Shown: piece by piece, positions 1-5,367 of the stretch
How positions within the stretch are numbered: position 1 is the stretch's first letter
Layout: every line of letters begins with the position of its first letter
Source: AP-15 sp036404275
Lineage (GTDB): Bacteria > Pseudomonadota > Alphaproteobacteria > ATCC43930 > CGMCC-115725
DNA: 5,367 nt
Direction: 5' to 3'
NCBI GenBank assembly: GCA_036404275.1
Contig: DASXAM010000274.1
Coordinates: forward strand, 1 to 5,367
Notes under the pieces: model-generated
Databases searched by the model: none
What the model was told of the DNA's origin: nothing
What the model saw: the letters and a program-made list of their open reading frames with translations, nothing else
Translations under genes and position numbers: made by a program

Positions 1-822
1 ATCGAAGATCGTGTCGTCCGGCAAGACGGCGTTCCACGCGGCGCCGAAGAGAACGGCTCCGTTGAGGTAATTGCTCTGATTGACGCCGCCGATGACCGAA
101 TTGCCGAAATTCGCCTCGTCCCACTGATTGGGCGCTTTTGCTGGCCCCGAGATTGTGCTCTTGACAGTTCTGTAGAACAGGCTCGCGAGGCCGCTGGCGT
201 AGCTCAGCGTCATAGCGGCTGCAAAGGGTTCGCCAATCGTCACGGATTGGGAAAAGCTGCCAACGGTGGTCGTGTTCGTCACCCAATTTACCGCGAAAGT
301 CGAGCTGTTCGCGGCTATCTGCAAGGATGCGCGCCGTCCCAGGCTGTAGGCCTCGATCCCCATCAAGGTTTGCGGCGCCGGCTGTTGGCCGTCCACTTGG
401 GCGACGACCAGAAAGGTCTGCGATCCGGGGCTCGCGGACCATGGGCCGCGGCCGGCGCCGATGGTCGTGTAGATATACTGCGAGACGCCGTCGAAACCGC
501 AACCCTGCCCGGCGGCCGTTATCTGTCGGCCAAAGGCCGCAAATTGGGTTCGGTACGGGTAGCCGCGCAACGAAAATCCCCACAGCGGCGCCCCGGAGCT
601 CCCCTGGTTGACGTTGAGAGCAGAGCCGTCGAGGTGCCAGGCGTCGGCGAGAAATTCAGTGCCCGGATCGTTCGCCAGCCGCGGAAATCCAGCTGGCCGG
701 TAGAGCCCGCGGAACGGTCGTAGCACGACGGTTGACGCTCGCGCAGCGAACGATGTCGCTGCCAACGCGAGACCGCCTGCGGCAACGCCGCTCAACAGCC
801 GCCGCCTGGTCGCGGTGATCAA
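1..822 (-). CDS. LamG/concanavalin-A-like lectin-type protein with Tat-like signal, TTG start (3' partial)
   Basis: One uninterrupted frame runs from 822 to the left edge, giving 274 codons without a stop. The TTG at 822 overlaps the previous stop as TTGA, and GGTG (831-828) lies 5 nt upstream; I found no better start in the codons read upstream. The N-terminus (M)ITATRRRLLSGVAAGG.. has a twin-arginine-like motif, T-R-R-R-L-L (residues 5-10). A hydrophobic stretch follows, with A-R-A cleavage near residue 29. The mature part includes PAGFPRLANDPGTEFLADAW, WGFSLRGYPYRTQF, GFDGVSQYIYTTIG, SQTFLVVAQVDG, IEAYSLGRRASLQIAANSS, FAVNWVTNTTTVG and NYLNGAVLFGAAWNAVLPDD. Alternating beta-strand-like segments, and a closing G-x-x-LFG-AAWN-x-x-LPDD that resembles the 'nraLsdaEi' end of LamG domains, suggest a jelly-roll lectin fold. 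Glycan binding is inferred. The C-terminus, probably short, lies beyond the edge. Shared modules elsewhere in the operon support a surface-binding role. Confidence 0.75.
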   Translation of the reverse strand, partial: MITATRRRLLSGVAAGGLALAATSFAARASTVVLRPFRGLYRPAGFPRLANDPGTEFLADAWHLDGSALNVNQGSSGAPLWGFSLRGYPYRTQFAAFGRQITAAGQGCGFDGVSQYIYTTIGAGRGPWSASPGSQTFLVVAQVDGQQPAPQTLMGIEAYSLGRRASLQIAANSSTFAVNWVTNTTTVGSFSQSVTIGEPFAAAMTLSYASGLASLFYRTVKSTISGPAKAPNQWDEANFGNSVIGGVNQSNYLNGAVLFGAAWNAVLPDDTIFD

Positions 823-1354
823 TATTGCACCGCGGTCGGGGCCAGGACGACCGTGTTTCCGGCGGCGTTGAGCGCTTGACCGCTGTTGTTCTGGCAAAGC
901 ACTTTGAACTTCAGCGCCGGCACGCGCACCAAGCCCTGCGACAGGAATGTGGCGGACCCCGAAAGCGTTGCCGCCGGAAGTGGAAACACGGCATCGGGAG
1001 CGCGGGGCGGCGCCGATGCGCTGCTCTCGAAGGTGAGGCCGTCAATCGACGGCAGCAGCCAGCAGGAGATATTCGCCCCGGTCTGCATGGCGCCGGCGGT
1101 CGGGCCCAGCGTAAGCACCATCGGCGACCAGATGACTTGAGCGGTGCTGGCGTGCTGTACACGCCGCCGGCGCCCCCCATCGAGCTCGTTGCCACCGCGC
1201 CCGAGGCCAGCCCGTTGAGCTCCGTGCTCATGAGCGTCACGGGCGGCGAATATAGCCCGCTGTTCGAGGCGCCGGGCTGCCACAGAAAAGGTGTCGCAGC
1301 ATGACACGGGGAGGAAAGCGCCAAGGCCGCGAAAAGGGCGAGACCGCGCCGCAT
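819..1354 (-). pseudogene. Exported phage-structural-like protein, about 178 aa when restored, split by a frameshift
   Basis: The ATG at 1354 lies 2 bp after the preceding stop. The first frame gives a Sec signal (MRRGLALFAALALSSPCHA, cut near 19), then PFLWQPGASNSGLYSPP, LMSTELNGLASGAVATSS and MGGAGGVYSTP, ending near 1148. Continued, that frame turns into Trp/Arg/Cys-rich sequence and stops at 911. The second frame, a -1 shift, carries TAQVIWSPMVLTLGPTAGAM, SCWLLPSIDGLTFE, DAVFPLPAATLSG, VRVPALKFKVLCQNNSG and NTVVLAPTAVQY, with TGA at 819. Upstream, that frame is Arg-rich nonsense. Joining at about 1146 with one base added restores one coherent chain of about 69+1+108 residues. STELN.LASG near the N-terminus and FKV..QN.SG..L...GN...LAP...QY at the end resemble small structural proteins of phages. 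Both halves look well conserved, so a recent mutation or sequencing error is likelier than an old pseudogene. Confidence 0.8.
1172..1178 (-). other. Slippery-type heptamer G_GGG_GGC near the frameshift
   Basis: In the first frame of the broken gene the codons ATG GGG GGC contain a heptamer fitting X_XXY_YYZ, the form used for -1 ribosomal slippage. The direction agrees with the frame change seen. However, slipping here would translate the next codons as RRRVQHA in place of AGGVYSTP, which looks less natural. The six-G run is also a common place for sequencing error. It is recorded as a candidate only. Confidence 0.25.
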
Positions 1355-1356
1355 AA

Positions 1357-2307
1357 TCAGTTCACCCATGAGTTGCCGGCGGCATCGCAAGTCACCGCGC
1401 GCGCCTCATAAGGAAGCGATCCGGGGGTGCTGCTGTTCATGACAAAGCTGGAAGCGCCGTCTATGGTGCCTGCGGTTGGCTGCAAGGTAATGGGATTTGT
1501 TGCGTCATTCCCTGCTCCGTCCTTCACCAAAAGAGTAAAGCCGGGGGAGCAGGTAAAATTTACCATTGTCGGCGCCGGCACCGTTTTGTTGACGACAATC
1601 ATATAATCGGTGGCTGTCGACACGGTCACCGCGCCCGCGGCGGTTATTGTGCGGATCGGGACGTAGAGCGAGCCGACCCAAGCCGACGTCCCCGCATACA
1701 TGTTGTTGCCGGAGAAGGTCGTATTGCTGCTGATGACAGTCGGGAGCCGGGCCGAGGCGAGCACGCCCGAAGTGATGTTCCCGGCATTTGTGCCATCGAT
1801 CGAGCAGGACGCCGCCGCATCCGCCAGATCGCTGCACGACGGCTGCGATGCGTGCGGGATGCCCCCTGTCGAAATGCTGTCGAGCCATTGATGCGCGGCC
1901 CCAGCGATGCTGTTGATGCCGCCCAAGCTCGATGGCGTCGGCGTCGGCAAATCGGTGCCGTCGATCGGTCGCGGCGCCAAGGCGCCGGTGGAGCCGGCGG
2001 GCGATGCGAGAACCAAATTCGCGGCTTGCGGCGCGCCGGAAATTGCCAATGTCCCCGCGGTGGTCACCGGCGAGCCGGAAATGCTCAACCACGAGGGGGC
2101 GGACAATCCGACGCTCGTCACCGTGCCGGTGCCCGACAGCAGGCCGCCGTCCTGAATCGCTCCTGGCCCGGCCCAGCTCGCGACATGGCCGGCAGTGACT
2201 GCGCCGCTTTGGCTCACCCCGCCGCCAGGACCGTAATCGACCGATTGCGCCCAGCTGGGGGCCGCGGCGAGCAGCGCCACACCGCCCGCGAAGGTTTGAA
2301 GCCTCAC
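1357..2307 (-). CDS. Exported tail-fibre-like mosaic protein, 316 aa, GTG start
   Basis: The start chosen is the GTG at 2307, sharing GTGA with the previous stop; AAGG lies 10 nt upstream. It gives a clear signal peptide, (M)RLQTFAGGVALLAAAPSWA, cut near residue 20. A longer open frame reaches 2766, but its first 153 codons overlap the preceding gene and read as Arg-rich nonsense. Modules in order: GVSQSGAVTAGHVASW..AIQDGG (30-55); GTVTSVGLSAPSW..ISGSPVTTAGTL (61-87); ANLVLASPAGSTGA..DGTDLP (96-121); SSLGGI..HQWLDSISTGGI..QPSCSDL (126-161); and a C-terminal block with VVNKTV, LLVKDGAGND, NPITLQPTAGTIDGA and a final SWVN (220-316). These are familiar building blocks of phage tail fibres and their prophage relatives. 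Four mature cysteines suggest two disulfides. Its role is inferred as a fibre, stalk or adhesin; no enzymatic motif is visible. Confidence 0.85.
   Translation of the reverse strand: MRLQTFAGGVALLAAAPSWAQSVDYGPGGGVSQSGAVTAGHVASWAGPGAIQDGGLLSGTGTVTSVGLSAPSWLSISGSPVTTAGTLAISGAPQAANLVLASPAGSTGALAPRPIDGTDLPTPTPSSLGGINSIAGAAHQWLDSISTGGIPHASQPSCSDLADAAASCSIDGTNAGNITSGVLASARLPTVISSNTTFSGNNMYAGTSAWVGSLYVPIRTITAAGAVTVSTATDYMIVVNKTVPAPTMVNFTCSPGFTLLVKDGAGNDATNPITLQPTAGTIDGASSFVMNSSTPGSLPYEARAVTCDAAGNSWVN
1362..1367 (-). promoter_or_regulatory. Ribosome binding site GGGTGA for the gene starting at 1354
   Basis: GGGTGA sits inside the last codons of the preceding gene, 7 nt before the ATG at 1354, matching the GGTGA part of the consensus Shine-Dalgarno. 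It supports 1354 over the in-frame upstream starts at 1390 and 1369, which would add residues ahead of the signal peptide. The preceding stop codon lies between this site and the ATG, so re-initiation by the same ribosomes is plausible. Confidence 0.6.
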
Positions 2308-2693
2308 TGCGCGCGCGCCTTGAAGAAGGCGGTTGCGCTCGAAGTCTTGGTAAAACATCCGGTGGTGCTGAACGCGGCGACTATCCCGTTGGAGTAGATG
2401 TCGGGCGGACCATGAAAGGTGATCGAGACGGTGTTGTTGGCGGGGGCCACGACGCATTCGATCGGTGTCACGGGGCCGTCGGCGGGCACTGTTTTGGCAT
2501 TGAACGTCATCAGATAGCCGGCGGCCCCGGCGGTCGTTACATAGAGCGAATAAAGATTGCCTGACGCCGCCTTGATCAGGCGGCTCGATTCTGCCCCAGC
2601 TGAGACCACCGGCGCGATCCCCGGCTCGAAGGCGTTGGCTCGCGGCGTGCAGAAGCACACCGCCAGAAGAAGCGCGGCCAGCAGCTTTCGCAT
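2304..2693 (-). CDS. Exported small phage-structural-type protein, 129 aa
   Basis: The ATG at 2693 is preceded by GGGGAA (2707-2702) with an 8-nt spacer, a reasonable ribosome binding site. The N-terminus MRKLLAALLLAVCFCTPRANA is a typical Sec signal (positive start, hydrophobic core, A-N-A cleavage near residue 21). The mature part contains ASGNLYSLYVTTAGAAGYLM, then PADGPVTPIECVV, then FSTTGCFTKT. From memory, this pattern (GNLY..VTT..AGYL, PADG.V.P..C, FSTTG.FT) recurs in small hypothetical or structural proteins of alphaproteobacterial phages and prophages; no search was run. The two mature cysteines could form a disulfide. The stop overlaps the next gene's start as GTGA. The exact role is unknown: it could be a minor tail or decoration protein, or a surface accessory of the upstream spike. 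A longer open frame read over this gene in another phase is a shadow. Confidence 0.85.
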   Translation of the reverse strand: MRKLLAALLLAVCFCTPRANAFEPGIAPVVSAGAESSRLIKAASGNLYSLYVTTAGAAGYLMTFNAKTVPADGPVTPIECVVAPANNTVSITFHGPPDIYSNGIVAAFSTTGCFTKTSSATAFFKARAQ

Positions 2694-2766
2694 GATGATT
2701 GTTCCCCGGTAAGCGGAAAGGACCTGGCGGTTGCTCGCCCATGCCGCCAGAGGCGGGCCGAAGCAA

Positions 2767-5367
2767 TTACTGGTAGGCGACGCAATGGTAGGCGAGGCTG
2801 TCGCCCGCGGTCAGGGTCCCGGTCAGCGCGACGCTGGTGGTCGTCACCGCTGTCGGCTGCACCAAGCTCCCGCTCGTCTCGTTGACAACCGCGCAAACCG
2901 GGGCCGTAGGCCAGGCAACGGCAAAGCTGACGGTGCATCTCCCGCCGTTGGTCGCCGAGCCGACCGTCACCCGTCCGGCGCTGTCGGTGCCGCCGATCGA
3001 CGGCGCGGTCCCGCAGTCGCCGGCCCCGGCCATGACCGATGGAGTAGCCCCGGTAAAGATCTGATGACCGAGCATCCCGAGAGCCGACGCCGCGCGCGGT
3101 GTGATCGAGACGACGCGGAAATTGCTGCCGTCGAATTGCAGCGCCAGAAACTCGTAGTTGGTCGCCGCCAAGGTCACCGCTGTAGCGGCGGTTCCGCCGG
3201 AGCCGGCAGGGTAGAGAATTCGACCCCCGGAAACGCCGTTGACTTGCACCGCCAGCAACTTCCCGTTGTCCGTGGCGAAGCCGATGGTCCAGCCGGGCCC
3301 AATCGCTGTCGTGGCCGGCAAGGTCACCGCCAGCGAGCTGGTCGGAGTATTGTAGCTCGACAACGCCGCGCCCGTGTCGCTCGGCCCGGCCGCGTAGGTG
3401 CTGACGGATGGAAACAGCCATCGATTGATGCCGGTGGCGCTGCCGTTGATCCCGATTGCCGCAGCCGTCGCCGGCGTGGCCTCGGTGACGCGAAAGTCGG
3501 TGCCGTCGAACCGCAGCACCAAAAGCTCGTAGTTGCCCGAGGCGAGCGAGGCGGAGGTCGTCGTCGCGCCGCTGCCGGGATAGAGCAGCTTGCCCCCGGC
3601 GACGCCGTTGACTTGGACCGACATTGTCTTGTTGCCGTCGGTCGCCAGGCCGATCGTCCATCCCATCGGGAGCGTCGCCGTCGAGGGCAGGGTCACCGCC
3701 ATGTAGGAAAGCGGGCTGTTGAAGCTCGAGACCACATTCCCATTGTCGGCAAGGCTGGCGGCGTAGGCGCTGACCGAAGGAAAGCTCCAATGGCTGATTC
3801 CGGCGGTCCCGATCGTGCCGATCGACTGCGCGGTTGCCGGCGTCGCCGCGACGACGCGGAAATTGCCGCTGCCGTCATATTGCAGCACAGCAAGCTCGTA
3901 GGCGCCCTGGCTCGTGTTCGCCAGCGCCAGGGAGGTTGCCGTCGCGCCACTGCCGGGCCAGAGAATGCGCCCGCCCGAAACACCGTTCACGCCGATTGTC
4001 AGCGGCTTGTCGTTGTCGGTGGCAAACCCCATGCTCCATCCGGTCGGCAGGTTCGTTGTCGACGGTAGGGTCACAGTGAGCCCCGAGGGGGTGTTGAAGC
4101 TCGACAGAACGTTGCCGTTGTCGGCGAGGGTCGCCGCATAGCCGGCGGCGGACGGATATAGCCAGTTGCTCGGCCACGGCGGCGGCTCGAAACCCATGGC
4201 GAGCCGCGTGCTTCGCGTCGCGGTGATGATCCGCCAGTTGTTGCCGTCGGATTGCAGCCGCAGATATTCATAGTTGCCCGACCCAAGGGTGACGGCGGGC
4301 ACGAATTTGTTGCCGAGCAGGATGCTGCCGCTCGGCGCGGTGACCGTCATGCCTTTGCCGTTATCGGTGGCAAATCCCATCGACCACCCCGGATTGACCA
4401 TCGCAATTGACGGCAAGGTCACTGCCATCGCGGCCCCGGGCGCGTTGAAGCTCGAGATCGACATCTGATCGTCGAGTGGCGTCGCTGCATAGCTGGCGAC
4501 GGTCGGAAACATCCATTGGGCGCGGGAGCCGGTTCCCTGGACCGAGATCCCGACCGAGTTGGGACCGAAATTGATCGTGTTTCCGCCATAGTTCGGATTT
4601 ATCAGCACGTTGCCGATCGAGGCGGTCGCGTCGACCGCGGTGACGCAATCGAAATAGGGGGAAACGAAGGTGTTCAGCCCATTATGGTTGAAGGTGATCG
4701 ACAGGCAGGTCGGCGATACTTCGAGGTCGAGCCCGAAGAAGGTGTTGCTGAAATTGAAGCCGTTCTCCAGCACGATGCTGCGCCCGCCGGTCCCGGCGGC
4801 GGTTCCGGCGCCCGAAATTCGCGAAAATTGCGTCTGCTCGAAAGCCATCCCGGCGCCGCCGCCGGCCGAGACGCACACGGCGTAAATGTCGCTGTCGAGG
4901 ACATAGTTGAACTGGCATCCGCCGGCGGCGGCGGCAGCGCTGGCGTTGTTGACGTTCAGATGGTCGAGCTTTATCGAATTCTGGGCATCCGAGAAATCCG
5001 CGCGGCCGACCACCACCGCATAGGCCGGCGTGTCGGCGAGCACGAACAGCGATCCTTCCTGCTTGAAGTAGAAGCAACCGGTCGGGCTCGCCGTGCTGCC
5101 GCCGCTGCAGAAGATCTGCAGCACCGGCGACGATGCGATCGACCGGCCGTCGAGCGTCGCCCCTTGCGAGATCACGCGGAAGCCGTTGCCGGCCTGTCCG
5201 GCATAGTCGATCGTCAGCGGCGATGTGATTTTATACCGCCCGGGCGAAATATGTACGGGCCAGTTGTTGGTGATTGCGCTGTCGATCGTGGTTTGGATCG
5301 CGGCGGTATCGTCATGGCTGTCGTCGCCCAAGGCGCCGTTGCAGCGAACGTCGATCCACGGCCGGCC
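2767..5367 (-). CDS. Tail-spike-like protein: pectate lyase superfamily beta-helix plus four tandem repeats and a Cys-rich C-terminal module (5' partial)
   Basis: The frame stays open to the right edge, so the true start is outside the window; the TTG at 5331 is internal. The first visible residues read WIDVRCNGA, then LGDDSHDDTAAIQTTIDSAI. This is the usual opening of pectate-lyase-superfamily (GH28-related) beta-helix proteins, typically GA-GDG-DDT-AIQ. Roughly 270 Gly/Asn/Ser-rich residues follow, as expected of a right-handed beta-helix. Then come four homologous repeats starting with W-x-F/Y-P (4515, 4164, 3789, 3420) and a C-terminal module (about 3072-2770) with four cysteines, ending SLAYHCVAYQ. 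In phage spikes this fold binds and often cleaves surface polysaccharide, but I cannot assign catalytic residues or a substrate. It ends with TAA, 73 bp before the next gene. A secreted carbohydrate-active enzyme or adhesin is the alternative. The family call is strong; the function is inferred. Confidence 0.85.
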   Translation of the reverse strand, partial: GRPWIDVRCNGALGDDSHDDTAAIQTTIDSAITNNWPVHISPGRYKITSPLTIDYAGQAGNGFRVISQGATLDGRSIASSPVLQIFCSGGSTASPTGCFYFKQEGSLFVLADTPAYAVVVGRADFSDAQNSIKLDHLNVNNASAAAAAGGCQFNYVLDSDIYAVCVSAGGGAGMAFEQTQFSRISGAGTAAGTGGRSIVLENGFNFSNTFFGLDLEVSPTCLSITFNHNGLNTFVSPYFDCVTAVDATASIGNVLINPNYGGNTINFGPNSVGISVQGTGSRAQWMFPTVASYAATPLDDQMSISSFNAPGAAMAVTLPSIAMVNPGWSMGFATDNGKGMTVTAPSGSILLGNKFVPAVTLGSGNYEYLRLQSDGNNWRIITATRSTRLAMGFEPPPWPSNWLYPSAAGYAATLADNGNVLSSFNTPSGLTVTLPSTTNLPTGWSMGFATDNDKPLTIGVNGVSGGRILWPGSGATATSLALANTSQGAYELAVLQYDGSGNFRVVAATPATAQSIGTIGTAGISHWSFPSVSAYAASLADNGNVVSSFNSPLSYMAVTLPSTATLPMGWTIGLATDGNKTMSVQVNGVAGGKLLYPGSGATTTSASLASGNYELLVLRFDGTDFRVTEATPATAAAIGINGSATGINRWLFPSVSTYAAGPSDTGAALSSYNTPTSSLAVTLPATTAIGPGWTIGFATDNGKLLAVQVNGVSGGRILYPAGSGGTAATAVTLAATNYEFLALQFDGSNFRVVSITPRAASALGMLGHQIFTGATPSVMAGAGDCGTAPSIGGTDSAGRVTVGSATNGGRCTVSFAVAWPTAPVCAVVNETSGSLVQPTAVTTTSVALTGTLTAGDSLAYHCVAYQ
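3082..4515 (-). repeat. Four tandem protein-coding repeats of about 115-125 codons within the beta-helix protein
   Basis: Units begin at the Trp codons at 4515 (WMFPTVASYAA), 4164 (WLYPSAAGYAA), 3789 (WSFPSVSAYAA) and 3420 (WLFPSVSTYAA). They span 4515-4165, 4164-3790, 3789-3421 and about 3420-3082. Shared landmarks in order are: W-x-F/Y-P; YAA; D-x-x-x-x-x-SS-F/Y-N; VTLPS/A; GW-x-x-G-F/L-ATD; VNGV-x-GG-x-x-L/I-x-YP or WP; NYE or YEL; and DG-x-x-F/W-R. Units 2 to 4 are closest to each other, with YPGSGAT-like loops and a linker such as ATPATA-x-x-IG. Unit 1 lacks the VNGVxGG part and is the most diverged. The repeats probably form copies of one small beta-rich domain, as a stalk or as multivalent binding heads. 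I do not recognise a named family for the unit. Confidence 0.85.

Noticed and set aside
247..723. A 158-codon plus-strand frame opposite the last gene
   Set aside because: It is antisense to a continuous minus-strand coding frame with a signal peptide, and its translation is Arg/Gly-rich and featureless.
519..785. An 88-codon minus-strand frame inside the last gene
   Set aside because: It overlaps the coherent lectin-like frame in another phase, lacks any motif and is compositionally a shadow.
825..1304. A 159-codon plus-strand frame opposite the frameshifted gene
   Set aside because: Its product is Arg/Gly-rich with no recognisable pattern. The minus strand carries the sensible protein in two frames, so this is not an explanation of the break.
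2744..2756. Small inverted repeat CCGCC-AGA-GGCGG between the first two genes, as a terminator
   Set aside because: The stem is only 5 bp with a 3-nt loop and has no T-run on the transcribed side. The short gap and the downstream gene organisation argue for read-through.
2308..2766. Extension of the 316-residue gene upstream to a TTG at 2766
   Set aside because: These 153 codons overlap the whole 129-residue gene in another phase and read as Arg/Gln/His-rich nonsense. The GTG at 2307 gives a proper signal peptide and a GTGA overlap.
2731..4068. A 445-codon open frame on the plus strand
   Set aside because: It lies antisense to the spike-like gene and translates to Arg/Gly/Ala-rich sequence with no domain, signal or family pattern. 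The minus strand here has clear repeats and motifs. It is a GC-rich shadow.
1..5367. CRISPR array, tRNA, rRNA, insertion sequence or attachment site
   Set aside because: No regularly spaced short direct repeats, cloverleaf-like segments, transposase motifs or terminal inverted repeats were seen. The only repeats are the protein-coding units in the spike-like gene.

Overview
The window is GC-rich. Every supportable gene lies on the minus strand, so transcription runs from the right edge to the left edge. The base composition, the exported proteins and the tail-fibre-type sequence modules suggest an alphaproteobacterium (Hyphomicrobiales-like), or a prophage or phage-derived region of one. This is inferred from sequence style only: no rRNA, tRNA, capsid, terminase, integrase or other taxonomic or phage hallmark gene is present.

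Layout in order of transcription. (1) 5367-2767: the C-terminal 866 residues of a large protein whose start lies beyond the right edge. It has a pectate-lyase-superfamily right-handed beta-helix opening, four tandem repeats of roughly 115-125 residues, and a four-cysteine C-terminal module. (2) 2693-2304: a 129-residue exported small virion-type protein. (3) 2307-1357: a 316-residue exported, GTG-initiated mosaic of tail-fibre modules. (4) 1354-819: an exported protein of about 178 residues broken by a frameshift near 1172-1140. (5) 822-1: a TTG-initiated protein with a Tat-like signal, resembling a LamG/concanavalin-A-like lectin fold, running off the left edge.

The genes are packed like an operon. 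Genes 1 and 2 are separated by 73 bp. Genes 2 and 3 share GTGA, genes 3 and 4 are 2 bp apart (TGATTATG), and genes 4 and 5 share TTGA. No internal promoter or convincing terminator was seen, so one transcript and translational coupling are likely. No gene-free stretch exceeds 300 bases.

The protein modules look like phage tail-fibre or receptor-binding parts: a beta-helix spike, fibre modules, a small structural protein and a lectin-like domain. However, each gene whose start is visible encodes an N-terminal export signal, and the mature cysteine counts are even where the chain is complete. The working inference is a co-expressed set of exported surface-binding or polysaccharide-binding proteins built from tail-fibre modules. 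The main anomaly is the frameshift in gene 4, which could be a real mutation, a sequencing error or, less likely, programmed -1 frameshifting at a G-rich heptamer just upstream.
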